Source: Paenibacillus sp. OVF10 (GTDB lineage Bacteria > Bacillota > Bacilli > Paenibacillales > Paenibacillaceae). From it: DNA of 64,000 nt. The stretch spans positions 5,084,001 to 5,148,000 of the forward strand of contig CP094668.1 of the NCBI GenBank assembly GCA_022836915.1. Direction: 5' to 3'. A program made the position numbers and the translations under genes. Below, piece by piece: positions 32,539 to 41,942 of the stretch (positions are counted from its first letter, which is position 1; each line of letters begins with the position of its first letter). The notes under the pieces are model-generated. The model did not search any database. It was not told the origin of the DNA and saw nothing but the letters and a program-made list of their open reading frames with translations.

Positions 32539-33399
32539 ATGAGTCAAGAGCAACAGACGTTACTACAACAGAAGATTACTTTCCACGGAGCAGGCGCGAT
32601 GGCTGAAGCCATCGTGCGCGGACTGATCTCCCGCCTAGTCGTTCGTCCTCAGGATATTACGATGCTGAACCGCAGCAACCAGAAACGTCAGGAGGAGCTC
32701 AGCACCCGTTATGCAGTACATACCGGAACGGCCTCACAATCTTTGGATCATCTTGCCTCCACTCCGGTCATTGTACTCTGTATGAAACCCAAAGATGCTG
32801 CCGCAGCGCTGCGCGAACTCGGTCCATTGTTATCACCTGATCAACTGATCGTATCTGTCATTGCCGGATTATCAATCCGCACGATGCAGTCCTTGCTTGG
32901 TCGTAAACAGCCAATCGCGAGAACCATGCCAAATACATCCAGTACCATTGGACTTGGTGCAACCGGTCTTGCCTTCTCTGCGGAAATTACGGATGATCAG
33001 CGCAGTACGGTGATGACCATGTTTGAAGCGGTTGGTATCGTGACCATCGTGCCTGAAGATAAACTCGAAGTGCTCACAGGGATTTCCGGAAGCGGCCCTG
33101 CTTATGTATACTATTTAATGGAGGCCATGATTGCCGCAGGTATTCGTGGTGGCTTATCCAGCCAGCAATCTCGTGATCTCACTGTTCAGACGGTGCTGGG
33201 CGCGTCACGAATGGTACAACAAACCGGTTTGGAACCGATGAAGCTTCGTAGTGATGTGACTTCCCCGGGAGGGGCAACCCAGGCAGCACTGAAAACGCTG
33301 GACGAAGGAGATTTCTTTGAAAATGTAATCGCAGCCGTCAACCGCTGTGCAGAGCGCTCACGGGAGATGGGAGCTGCTTTGGAAGGGGATTTAAAATGA
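32539..33399 (+). CDS. proC: Pyrroline-5-carboxylate reductase
   Basis: An intact 286-aa last enzyme of proline synthesis. It shows the Rossmann opening ITFHGAGAMAEAIVRGLI (residues about 13-30), CMKPKDAAAAL and ARTMPNTSSTIGLGATGL, and the C-terminal signature GISGSGPAYVYYLMEAMIAA then SDVTSPGGATQAAL. GGAGG lies just upstream. It overlaps mtnW by 4 bp (ATGA), so proC and mtnW are translationally coupled. Confidence 0.94.
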   Translation: MSQEQQTLLQQKITFHGAGAMAEAIVRGLISRLVVRPQDITMLNRSNQKRQEELSTRYAVHTGTASQSLDHLASTPVIVLCMKPKDAAAALRELGPLLSPDQLIVSVIAGLSIRTMQSLLGRKQPIARTMPNTSSTIGLGATGLAFSAEITDDQRSTVMTMFEAVGIVTIVPEDKLEVLTGISGSGPAYVYYLMEAMIAAGIRGGLSSQQSRDLTVQTVLGASRMVQQTGLEPMKLRSDVTSPGGATQAALKTLDEGDFFENVIAAVNRCAERSREMGAALEGDLK

Positions 33400-34619
33400 A
33401 TAATATGTGTACAGCCACATATCGTCTGCATGATGATCATGCAGACTTTCGCAAGAAAGCTCAGTCCATCGCGATTGGCATGACCGTTGGTAGCTGGACG
33501 GAGTTGCCGCAAGCCCAGCGTGAAGCGATGCAGAAGCATCTCGGTGAAGTAATAAGCGTAGAAGTCCATGAAGCTGATGGGATGGCTGCGGGTGAGCGTT
33601 ACGCGGATATTACTATTGGATACCCTGATGTGAACTTCAGTCGTGACATTCCTGCCCTGCTCGTGACGGTCTTTGGCAAAATCTCAATGGATGGCCGGAT
33701 CAAACTTACAAAGCTTGGTTTCTCGGATGGCTTCCTCAGTGCATTCCCGGGTCCCAAGTTTGGACTGAATGGTGTTCGTGATCTGCTTGGTGTGCATGAT
33801 CGTCCACTGTTAATGAGTATCTTCAAATCGGTTATCGGACTGGATGCAGATGAACTGCGTGAACAATTTATTCGTCAGGCCCTTGGGGGCGTTGATCTGA
33901 TCAAGGACGATGAGATTCTGTTCGAGAATAAATTGACACCCATCGAAAAAAGAGTCGAGGTCTGCATGAAAGCTGCCGAACAGGCCCGCCAGGAGACCGG
34001 CAAGAAGCTTCTGTATGCAACCAATCTTACAGGACCTACATCTCGTCTGAAAGAGCAAGCTGAACGCGCTATTGGTGCAGGAGCCAATGCCCTGTTATTC
34101 AACGTATTGTCTTACGGATATGATGTGCTGCATGAACTCAGCAGTGATCCTGATATTAATGTGCCAATTATGGCCCACCCTGCGCTTGCAGGTGCACTGT
34201 ACCCTTCACCACATTACGGCATGTCGGCTTCGGTTGTGCTAGGGCAGTTAATGCGTCTTGCGGGCGCCGATCTGGTACTCTTCCCTTCTCCTTATGGATC
34301 AGTAACGATGCCGAAGGAAGAAAATATGGCGATCACAGAGCAATTACTGACAGCTGATTTGCCTGTACGAACCAGTATGCCAGTGCCTTCAGCAGGTATC
34401 CACCCAGGCCTTGTACCGCTCATTTTGCGCGACTTTGGCATCGATGTCATCGTTAATGCTGGTGGCGGTATTCATGGACATCCTATGGGCACTGAGGCAG
34501 GCGGACGTGCATTCCTGCAAGCCATCGAGGCAGCTCAACGTTCCATTCCACTCGCGCAATATGCAACCGAGCATCCGGAGCTGAAAAGTGCATTGGATCT
34601 GTGGGGTGGCGAACGATGA
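33396..34619 (+). CDS. mtnW: 2,3-diketo-5-methylthiopentyl-1-phosphate enolase (RuBisCO-like protein)
   Basis: An intact 407-aa type IV RuBisCO homologue of the methionine salvage pathway; it enolises diketo-methylthiopentyl-phosphate but does not fix CO2. The RuBisCO fold motifs are present, including GGVDLIKDDEIL with the lysine that is carbamylated in RuBisCO, LLFNVLSYGYDVLHEL and PSAGIHPGLVPLILRDFG. The start overlaps the proC stop by 4 bp and its stop overlaps mtnX. Confidence 0.95.
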   Translation: MNNMCTATYRLHDDHADFRKKAQSIAIGMTVGSWTELPQAQREAMQKHLGEVISVEVHEADGMAAGERYADITIGYPDVNFSRDIPALLVTVFGKISMDGRIKLTKLGFSDGFLSAFPGPKFGLNGVRDLLGVHDRPLLMSIFKSVIGLDADELREQFIRQALGGVDLIKDDEILFENKLTPIEKRVEVCMKAAEQARQETGKKLLYATNLTGPTSRLKEQAERAIGAGANALLFNVLSYGYDVLHELSSDPDINVPIMAHPALAGALYPSPHYGMSASVVLGQLMRLAGADLVLFPSPYGSVTMPKEENMAITEQLLTADLPVRTSMPVPSAGIHPGLVPLILRDFGIDVIVNAGGGIHGHPMGTEAGGRAFLQAIEAAQRSIPLAQYATEHPELKSALDLWGGER

Positions 34620-35293
34620 GAAGTGATAAGAAAACAGTCATTTTCTGTGACTTTGATGGTACGATTACGCTCTCGGACAATATTGTCGCAATCATGAAAC
34701 ATTTCAAGCCTGAAGGCATTGAAGCGATCATGAAAGATACGATTGAGCAAAAAATCTCGCTGCGTGAAGGTGTTGGAGCCATGTTTGCTCTTCTGCCTGC
34801 ATCGCAGAAAGATGAAATTGTGGAATTTGTGCTTGGACAAGCGGGGATCCGTGAAGGATTCAGCGAGTTTCTTGACTACGTTCGCAACGAAGGGATCGAA
34901 TTCAATGTGACCAGCGGCGGTATGGACTTTTTCATTGAACCGTTACTCGCCCCATTTCATATTCCGCAGGATCATGTCTATTGCAACGGAGCTGACTTCT
35001 CGGGTGAAACCATTAAGATTGAATGGCCGAATCCCTGCCAGCCTCCTTGTGAGAATGGCTGCGGCATGTGTAAAACAACAGTGATTCGTACCTTCCCGGA
35101 AGAACAATACAATCGAATTCTTATTGGAGACAGTCTGACAGATTTTGAGGGTGCAAAGATTGCCGATCTCGTCTACTCCCGCTCCATTTTGACGGACAAA
35201 TGTATTGAACTGGGTGTAGACCATGTGCCATTCGTTACCTTTTACGATATCATCGAAGATATGAAACAGAAGCAAACACAAGGAGTGCTGTAA
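34616..35293 (+). CDS. mtnX: 2-hydroxy-3-keto-5-methylthiopentenyl-1-phosphate phosphatase
   Basis: 225-aa HAD-family phosphatase that follows MtnW. Nucleophile motif FCDFDGTIT (residues 11-19), motif II VTSGGMDFFIEPL, the cysteine-rich PCQPPCENGCGMCKTT, and motif III GDSLTDFEGAKIADLV. ATG 34616 overlaps the mtnW stop (ATGA), which favours it over an upstream GTG. mtnB follows after 3 bp. Confidence 0.94.
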   Translation: MRSDKKTVIFCDFDGTITLSDNIVAIMKHFKPEGIEAIMKDTIEQKISLREGVGAMFALLPASQKDEIVEFVLGQAGIREGFSEFLDYVRNEGIEFNVTSGGMDFFIEPLLAPFHIPQDHVYCNGADFSGETIKIEWPNPCQPPCENGCGMCKTTVIRTFPEEQYNRILIGDSLTDFEGAKIADLVYSRSILTDKCIELGVDHVPFVTFYDIIEDMKQKQTQGVL

Positions 35294-35296
35294 ACG

Positions 35297-35949
35297 ATGG
35301 GCTTTGAAAAGATTACATTGGAACACAAACGTCAGGTCCTTGAAGAACTGGCTGATATTAAAGCGTTGTTCGCCAGTCGTAACTGGTTCCCTGGAACAAG
35401 CGGCAATCTGTCGATGCGTGTAGGAGACTTTGACCCGGAGCAATTTTATTTTGCGGTTACCGCCTCAGGCAAAGACAAATCTCTTCGCACACCGGAAGAC
35501 TTCCTTTTGTAGACAAGCATGGCAAAGCGATTGAGACAACAACGTTGAAACCAAGTGCCGAAACGTTGATTCACTGCGAAATCTATCGTTTGACTGGTTG
35601 TGGTGCTGTATTCCACGTGCATACCGTGTTTAACAACCTGATCAGTGAATTCTTTGGAGCAGATGGACACGTACCGATTCAAGGAATCGAATTGATTAAG
35701 GCTTTCAACATTTGGGAAGAAAATGCGGAGATTCGTGTACCCGTCCTGCCTAACTTTGCAGATATTCCATCTATCGCTGAATTGGTGCCAGGTGTACTTG
35801 ATGCCAACGTACCAGGAATTTTGCTGCGTAACCACGGCATATATGCGTGGGGCAAGGATGCTTTTGAAGCGAAACGTCATCTGGAAGCGTTCGAGTTCCT
35901 GTTCGAAGTGATGTACCGTCAACTTCTGCTGAAGGGCGCTACGAAATAG
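35297..35949 (+). CDS. mtnB: Methylthioribulose-1-phosphate dehydratase (one frameshift)
   Basis: 217-aa class II aldolase-fold zinc enzyme, acting upstream of MtnW in methionine salvage. One T is missing in the run at 35505-35508 (DFLFVDKHGKAIETTTLKPS restored; as written the frame stops at TAG). Opening FASRNWFPGTSGNLSMR, zinc ligands in VFHVHTVF and NHGIYAWG. It starts 3 bp after mtnX. mtnK, mtnA and mtnD are not in the window. Confidence 0.93.
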
Positions 35950-35983
35950 CAATCATTTATTCGAAATCAAAGCTGCACAACCA

Positions 35984-36027
35984 AAAACACGCCAGTGGCT
36001 GATATACATAGCCCTTGGCGTGTTTTT
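35984..36027 (+). terminator. Terminator of the mtnWXB transcript
   Basis: AACACGCCA and TGGCGTGTT stem with an inner AGTGGCT/AGCCCTT pairing, then TTTTT. Confidence 0.88.
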
Positions 36028-36035
36028 ATGTTGAG

Positions 36036-36094
36036 GGATAACAGCGATTGAAAGGTTGCTCTGTCATCGTAGTGTCAGTGTAAATAATCTTTAG
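36036..36094 (+). repeat. Dispersed repeat element, short copy
   Basis: 59 bp (GGATAACAGCGATTG ... AATAATCTTTAG) identical at 54 of 59 positions to 31146-31204, same strand. It follows the mtnB terminator and lacks the left part of the long copy. Confidence 0.82.
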
Positions 36095-36100
36095 GTCACT

Positions 36101-37398
36101 CTACAGTCGATCATCCCGATCCTTGAATAAAAAGAGACTGTCTGCTCCCTCATCATTTCCTTGAGCAGCACTATGGATACCCGTCCCCCTCTGCTTGCCA
36201 AACAGCAGTTTCAAACCGCCAAAAATGAGCAGCAAGGATACGATGACGGTGTTTAAATAGGAACGTATCTCATACGTCATAAATGCATTAGGGAAGAGCT
36301 CATTCAGCTGTGGAATGACAAGACGGATCGTCAGGTAATATAGACCCAGCGCGGCGATCCCGAATCCAATCAGACGCTGATGGCGGGCCCAGTCCTTGAA
36401 GATCGGTTGATCAACCAAAGGCTCGCGTCCATAACGACTGGAGCACTGTAGCCCGTCAAAGAAGCTGTAGAACCAGATCAACGGAATCATGAACAGAAAC
36501 ACCGATAAATGAAGCAGGTCCAGAATATAGATGCTTGCAAGGAACAGGAACATTAATTGCATGCCTCTTTTTGCAATCCCAGATAGAGATGACCCGCACC
36601 TGGAAAAGCGGATAGCAGCGTTGCAAGCACTTTACTACGTCGTCCCGCTACTCTGCCCATCTCCAATTCTTCGAATAATGTCCGATCCTGCAATATCTCA
36701 CCAGCCTGCTTACGGTGGACATGTTGCACCGCATCAAACATGCAGTATACCCATATTACAGGCAGTATGAGTAGAAACATTAAAAATACGGATTCATTGG
36801 TGATCGACGCCACAAAAACCATCATGGCAAATGAACCAAAGAACGCCATCAGGAACGACAAACCGCGATGCATCAATCCCAGATGAAGATGTCCCAATCC
36901 TGGAACAAATGAGAGCAAAATAGTGAAGAATCGTTCACCCTCACTGCCTTTTCGGTACATGGGTTGACCATAGGGCCCCTCAGCGTGAGCATATTCACTA
37001 CCAGGATGCTGATGCAGCTCATCTTCATTCATATGTTCCATAGGCCCTTGATGGCCCATGTGTGCTCCCTGATAGGCTGCTCCTGGATGTTGCGGTCCGT
37101 AATGTGCTCCATATCCCCTGTAATGAGCATCTCGGCCGGAAGGCGCACGGAGCAGAACAATAACCATGTCCAGCATGCTGATCCCCCAGAAGAAAGCAGC
37201 AAAAAGTGCACCGAAAATCATTAAATCTTGTTCATTAGTGACCATTGCTAACATGAATGAGCCAACAGCTGTTCCGAAGAAAAGCAATGGATAAATCACA
37301 GCCCTTGCGGCCCGTCCCCAATACATAAAACCAAGACCGGGTATCAGGTTTAATAGAAATGCGAGTAATTTGTTACGATCTGAGTGCACAGTCGTCAT
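36101..37398 (-). CDS. Multi-spanning membrane protein with three TM2-like repeats (one frameshift)
   Basis: 432 aa after one base is restored in the T run at 36568-36572 (LQKRGMQLMFLFL). Three internal repeats each have a PG-x-G-x-x-Y/H-x-G motif (LIPGLGFMYWGRAARA; FVPGLGHLHLGLMHRG; FPGAGHLYLGLQKRG), two hydrophobic helices and a D-containing end (SMLDMVIVLL; CMFDAVQHVHRK; SFFDGLQCSSRY). A His/Gly/Pro-rich linker lies between repeats 1 and 2, and two more helices end the protein. This pattern is TM2-like. It follows the ECF sigma and anti-sigma genes at 28 bp, so it belongs to that operon and may be its target or sensor. Function unknown. Confidence 0.78.
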
Positions 37399-37426
37399 CC
37401 TTTCTTTTCAGGCAATGCGAAGCTAT

Positions 37427-37879
37427 TTATGGTTTAGGCTTGAGGTTATCCAGCCATGAAGTGGCTGCCTCCGTCCATTTCTCGGTAAAAGACCCTCTGT
37501 GGTCACCATCCTGGAACTTGTGATAAGGTGCTACCTTGTCAAAAAGTCCAGACGAGAGGAAGATCAATGTCAAACAGGCTGCTACCGCGTAATGGAACAC
37601 TTTATGATCAAGCCAGCGCCGGTTTCGTCCAGCACGGGATTTGCGTTGTACCTTGGGTGATTGAATGCCCTCAATCCGATGCATGACTGAATCCGCAAAC
37701 CCTGTTGGGTCATGTAGCGGAGGTAGTTCCCCATGGATACCGAGTGCTTCCAAATAACTGTCCATCGCATCCTGGTCTTCCAGCAAAAGCTGTTCCATTT
37801 GGTTCGCTTGAGTTTCACTCATATGGCCTTCAATATAATCAGTCCATTGCGCAGTGGTATATTTCTCCTGTTTACTCAC
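37427..37879 (-). CDS. Probable anti-sigma factor, single membrane helix
   Basis: 150 aa. The N-terminal part (QWTDYIEGHMSETQANQMEQLLLEDQDAMDSYL) has the helical anti-sigma pattern but lacks the zinc-binding H-x3-C-x2-C. One membrane helix (HYAVAACLTLIFLSSGLF) is at residues about 100-117, followed by a short outer tail. GTG 37879 is preferred: it overlaps the sigma-factor stop (GTGAGTAA) and lies 9 nt after AAGGAGG, while the ATG 9 nt upstream of it abuts that site. It is coupled to the sigma gene and probably holds the sigma factor at the membrane. Confidence 0.75.
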   Translation of the reverse strand: MSKQEKYTTAQWTDYIEGHMSETQANQMEQLLLEDQDAMDSYLEALGIHGELPPLHDPTGFADSVMHRIEGIQSPKVQRKSRAGRNRRWLDHKVFHYAVAACLTLIFLSSGLFDKVAPYHKFQDGDHRGSFTEKWTEAATSWLDNLKPKP

Positions 37880-38440
37880 GCCATTCATCCTCCTTCCAAT
37901 GTTTTCGAATCCACTGCCGGGCACGATACAAGCGGGATTCCACAGTCTTCACAGCCACCTGTGCATCACTGGCAATCTGCTCATAATTTTTTCGCTTAGA
38001 TAATACGCAGTGATAATGTCACGATGCTGAGCAGGCAACTGATTAATTCGTTCGCGAAGTTTATCCTGACGCTCTTCACGAACGAGACGGGTAAGAACGT
38101 CTTCATCCCGTCCGGGAATATTGATTATTTTTTCTTCTCCACCCAGATCCTCAGCAGTTCGTCTGCCCAGCTTGCGTTTGGCATCAATCGCTTTGTGAAA
38201 GGCAATTCGGGTTAACCACGTCTTGAAACCTTCAGAACGGTAGTCGGGGAGAGACTTATACATCTGTATGAACGCCTCCTGAGCTGCATCCTGTGCTTCC
38301 TGATCGTTCCTGAGTACGGAATAGGCCACATGGTATACATGCTGGCTATATTTATCAATCAGAGTACGCATCTGGGATGTATCTCCTTGACGGATTTGTT
38401 CGATTACACGCGCTTCATCAATAACTCTCCTCCTCTCCAA
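37872..38440 (-). CDS. ECF-family RNA polymerase sigma factor (one frameshift)
   Basis: About 185 aa. Region 2 (YSVLRNDQEAQDAAQEAFIQMYKSLPDYRSEGFKTWLTRIAFHKAIDAKRK) and region 4 (LPAQHRDIITAYYLSEKSYEQIASDAQVAVKTVESRLYRARQWIRK). The second half of region 4 is read only after one base is restored in the T run at 37987-37992; the stop then overlaps the anti-sigma start. The start is unclear: GGAGAGGAGGAGA lies right before GTT-ATT-GAT, with no ATG or GTG in frame nearby. The TTG at 38440 lacks a ribosome binding site. An ATT start, or another sequence error, is possible. Confidence 0.85.
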
Positions 38441-38558
38441 TACAATAGACGACAGCTTGTGCGTTAACCCCTGCGTGATCTATCAAATTTTTGTAAAACA
38501 AAGTGAAATCATTGCCTGAAAGGTTGATGTTGCTGATCACTCATCCAATCTATAATCC

Positions 38559-38593
38559 AAAAAAACAGGCACAGAATGACTTCTGGCCTGTTT
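38559..38593 (-). terminator. Terminator of asnS-dnaD
   Basis: AAACAGGC/GCCTGTTT with inner AGAA/TTCT. On the minus strand TTTTTTT follows. Confidence 0.88.
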
Positions 38594-38614
38594 CTTGTCC
38601 CGCCTACGCTGGAA

Positions 38615-39319
38615 TTAACGTCCACCATTACGAAACCGCTGTGTGTACGCCTTTGCATCTTGAACGGTCTTGACACGATTGCGACTCCACTCGAGCAGTA
38701 TTCGATCGATATACCGGAAATGTACTTTGCCTGCAAAAACTGCTTCCTTCAGAGCCATTAGAATCAATTCCTCTTGATAACGGTCCTGATCCAACCAGCC
38801 GGATATCGTTTCGCACTCCATTGGAGAGAGCGGACGTCCAAATTCTTTTTCAAAGATGGAGAACATGTTCCGTTCTTCCTCTTCTTTTTGAACACTGTTC
38901 GAATCTTGACGTGCTGTATTGCTACTATGCTGCTCCGCACGGAATGCGGCTACTTCTTCAGCAGTGCACGCTGCAAGTTTGGCATATAATCCATGTAAAT
39001 CATATCGCTCGTACTGGATGTCCCGTTCTTCGTCACGGTGCTCGTCAATAGCAATATACCCATCCCTCATCAGACGTTGCAACATTCTGGCAATGCCTTC
39101 AGGTGCAAGTCCCATGCGCGCCGCAAGCTCTTCAAGCGTGGGAAACTCATTGAACTCTGCCTGACGGAACCCTAGCAGTTGAATCAGAAGAAGCACTTCT
39201 GCATCTGATAGACCAAGCTGGTGATAAAAACGTAACAAGGCATACGGCAGATGGGCTGTACCCGAAGTCATGCCATAAGCTGCTCCATCCAACCAAGCTT
39301 TGGATGTGGTGTCTTCCAT
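38615..39319 (-). CDS. dnaD: DnaD replication initiation protein
   Basis: 234 aa. N-terminal winged-helix DDBH1 domain (LPYALLRFYHQLGLSDAEVLLLIQLL, LEELAARMGLAPEGIARMLQRL) and C-terminal DnaD/DDBH2 domain (FGRPLSPMECETISGWL, ELILMALKEAVFAGKVHFRYIDRILLEW). DnaD helps load the replicative helicase at oriC and at PriA restart sites. ATG 39319 has GAGGAG 5 nt upstream. It directly follows asnS, as in B. subtilis. Confidence 0.93.
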   Translation of the reverse strand: MEDTTSKAWLDGAAYGMTSGTAHLPYALLRFYHQLGLSDAEVLLLIQLLGFRQAEFNEFPTLEELAARMGLAPEGIARMLQRLMRDGYIAIDEHRDEERDIQYERYDLHGLYAKLAACTAEEVAAFRAEQHSSNTARQDSNSVQKEEEERNMFSIFEKEFGRPLSPMECETISGWLDQDRYQEELILMALKEAVFAGKVHFRYIDRILLEWSRNRVKTVQDAKAYTQRFRNGGR

Positions 39320-39339
39320 AGACGCTCCTCGGTTAAGCA

Positions 39340-40635
39340 TTAAGGGTACAGACGATAGAGCATACGTGGGAATGCGATTGTTTCACGTACATGATCCAAT
39401 CCACAGATCCATGCTACCGTCCGCTCCAATCCCAGACCGAAACCGGAGTGAGGAACCGATCCGTATTTACGCAAATCCAGATACCATTGGTAAGCTTCAT
39501 CCGAGAGATTGTGCTCCTCAAAACGTTGTTGCATCAATTCCGGATCATCGATACGCTGCGAACCGCCAATAATCTCTCCGTAGCCTTCTGGTGCAATCAT
39601 ATCAGCACAGAGAACAACTTCTGGACGATTCGGATCTGGTTTCATGTAGAATGCCTTGATTCCAGCAGGGTAATGCGTGATAAAGACGGGTGTATTGTAC
39701 TTCTCAGCAATTGCTGTTTCGTGCGGTGCACCAAAGTCTTCTCCCCAAGGAATATCAAAGCCTTGTCCATGCAGGAATTCAATCGCTTCATCATACGTAA
39801 TTCGTGGGAATGGAGCTACGATACCTTCGAGTTTGGATACGTCACGACCGATAGATTCCAGTTCTGCACGGCAGTTTTTCACCACGGATTGAACGACATG
39901 AGCAATAAATTTCTCTTGTACGCGCAGACTTTCCTCGTGATCTACAAATGCCATTTCCGGCTCAATCATCCAGAACTCAATCAAGTGACGACGTGTTTTG
40001 GACTTCTCTGCGCGGAATGTTGGACCGAAGGAATATACCTTGCCCAGCGCCATGGCTGCGGCTTCCATATACAATTGACCACTTTGTGTCAGATAAGCAT
40101 CTTCATCAAAGTATTTGATGTGGAACAGGTTCGTTGTTCCTTCCGCAGACGATGGTGTCAAAATCGGAGGATCAACTTGTGTGAATCCGTTACCATCAAA
40201 GAACTGTTGAACAGCGCGAATAATCTCTGCACGAATCACCATAACCGCACGTTGCTTCGTAGAACGAAGCCACAGATGACGATGGTCCATCAAGAAATCA
40301 ACACCATGCTCTTTAGGCGTAATTGGATAGTTTTCAGTCAGGTGAATGATCTCAACCCCTGTAACAGTCATCTCGTAACCGGACGCACTGCGAGGTTCTT
40401 CACGAATAATACCTGTAACATACAAAGAGCTTTCTTGGGTCAGGCTCTTGGCATTGTTCCAGATTTCTTCACTAACTTCACTTTTTACAACAACCCCTTG
40501 GATATATCCGGTTCCATCACGCAGCTGTAAAAACTGAATTTTACCGCTGGAACGTTTGTTGTTAATCCAGGCACCGATTGTTACGGTTTCGCCCACATGC
40601 TCGTTCACATTACGAATTACACAATTCGTATTCAT
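39340..40635 (-). CDS. asnS: Asparaginyl-tRNA synthetase
   Basis: An intact 431-aa class IIb synthetase. N-terminal OB-fold anticodon domain ([24 protein letters not shown]), motif 2 region [25 protein letters not shown] and motif 3 [16 protein letters not shown] 40635 is preferred over the one at 40641 by spacing to GGGGAGAT. Adjacent to dnaD, as in B. subtilis. Confidence 0.97.
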   Translation of the reverse strand: MNTNCVIRNVNEHVGETVTIGAWINNKRSSGKIQFLQLRDGTGYIQGVVVKSEVSEEIWNNAKSLTQESSLYVTGIIREEPRSASGYEMTVTGVEIIHLTENYPITPKEHGVDFLMDHRHLWLRSTKQRAVMVIRAEIIRAVQQFFDGNGFTQVDPPILTPSSAEGTTNLFHIKYFDEDAYLTQSGQLYMEAAAMALGKVYSFGPTFRAEKSKTRRHLIEFWMIEPEMAFVDHEESLRVQEKFIAHVVQSVVKNCRAELESIGRDVSKLEGIVAPFPRITYDEAIEFLHGQGFDIPWGEDFGAPHETAIAEKYNTPVFITHYPAGIKAFYMKPDPNRPEVVLCADMIAPEGYGEIIGGSQRIDDPELMQQRFEEHNLSDEAYQWYLDLRKYGSVPHSGFGLGLERTVAWICGLDHVRETIAFPRMLYRLYP

Positions 40636-40736
40636 GCCCATATCTCCCCTTGGTTCCTGAATTTGAAAATGCAGCGGGCAGGCTTATGCCTGTCCTCTGC
40701 ACTTCCTTGTCATTCTATATTTACTTTACAGTTAGA

Positions 40737-41942
40737 TTACTGAGAATTCAATACGATTCGGTGTGTATCACGTGCAATTACCAATTCTTCGTTAGTTGGC
40801 ACAACGAGAACTTCCACTTTGGAATTCGCTGTTGTGATCCGGCGCGGTTCGCCAGAACGAATGGCATTCAACGCTTCATCCAGTTCAACACCCAGATAAG
40901 TGAGCTGCTCACATACTTTTTGGCGAAGTACAACAGAGTTCTCACCTACACCAGCCGTAAAGACGATCACGTCTACACCGTTCATTGCAGCTGCATATGA
41001 ACCGATGTATTTACGCAGACGGTATTCGTACATCTCAAAAGCAAGCGTGGAGTTGGCATCGCCATTCTCCATACCTTCCGTAATCTCACGCATGTCACTG
41101 CTGATTCCGGAGATCGCAAGCAATCCACTGTGTTTGTTCAACATGGAGTTCACTTCGCTTACGCTCAGTTCTTCCTTGTTCATTACATAAGGTACGATGG
41201 CTGGGTCAAGGTCACCAGAACGCGTTCCCATCATCAGTCCTTCAAGCGGAGTCATACCCATCGAAGTATCCACGGATACGCCACCTTTAACTGCTGTTAC
41301 ACTACCACCGTTACCGACGTGACAAGTGATAATTTTCAGATCTTCCACTGGACGATCCAAGTATTCAGCAGCTGCCTTGCTTACGAAATCATGGGAAGTA
41401 CCATGTGCGCCGTAGCGACGTACTTTATATTTTTTGTAAAGTACACGCGGAATGGCATACAGATAAGCTTTTTCAGGCATCGTCTGATGGAAAGCTGTAT
41501 CAAAGACCATAACCTGTGGCACACCAGGCATATTGGCTTCAGCCGCACGAATACCCATCATTGCTGCAGGGTTATGAAGTGGAGCCAAGTCGAACAAACG
41601 ACGAATTTCAGCTTTGGCAGCATCATCTACCAATGCAGATTCTTTAAATGCTTCACCACCGTGAACGACACGGTGTCCAACAGCTTGAATTTCACTTACA
41701 GAATCCAGTACACCATTTTCTTTATGAGTCAAAATATCAATGACTTTACGGATCGCTGTTGTATGCTCCAGAATTTCACTAACTTCTGTAACATCCTCAC
41801 GGCCTGTCGGTTTATGTGTCAGAATGGAGGAATCCATTCCGATCCGTTCTACCAAACCTTTAGCCAGTACGGATTCGTCAGTCATATTATACAGTTGATA
41901 TTTGAGCGAGGAACTCCCCGCATTAATTACGAGTACTTTCAC
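40737..41942 (-). CDS. ackA: Acetate kinase
   Basis: An intact 401-aa ASKHA-fold kinase converting acetyl phosphate and ADP to acetate and ATP. Signatures VLVINAGSSSLKYQLY and RVVHGGEAFKES, and also YGAHGTSHDFVS, CHVGNGGSV and VIVFTAGVGENS. It starts with GTG 41942, overlapping the stop of the 3-hydroxybutyryl-CoA dehydrogenase gene (GTGA), so the two are coupled. Confidence 0.97.
   Translation of the reverse strand: MKVLVINAGSSSLKYQLYNMTDESVLAKGLVERIGMDSSILTHKPTGREDVTEVSEILEHTTAIRKVIDILTHKENGVLDSVSEIQAVGHRVVHGGEAFKESALVDDAAKAEIRRLFDLAPLHNPAAMMGIRAAEANMPGVPQVMVFDTAFHQTMPEKAYLYAIPRVLYKKYKVRRYGAHGTSHDFVSKAAAEYLDRPVEDLKIITCHVGNGGSVTAVKGGVSVDTSMGMTPLEGLMMGTRSGDLDPAIVPYVMNKEELSVSEVNSMLNKHSGLLAISGISSDMREITEGMENGDANSTLAFEMYEYRLRKYIGSYAAAMNGVDVIVFTAGVGENSVVLRQKVCEQLTYLGVELDEALNAIRSGEPRRITTANSKVEVLVVPTNEELVIARDTHRIVLNSQ

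Noticed and set aside
39391-40530. 379-codon open frame antisense to asnS
   Set aside because: Shadow of asnS; its product looks like unstructured Cys/Phe-rich antisense translation.
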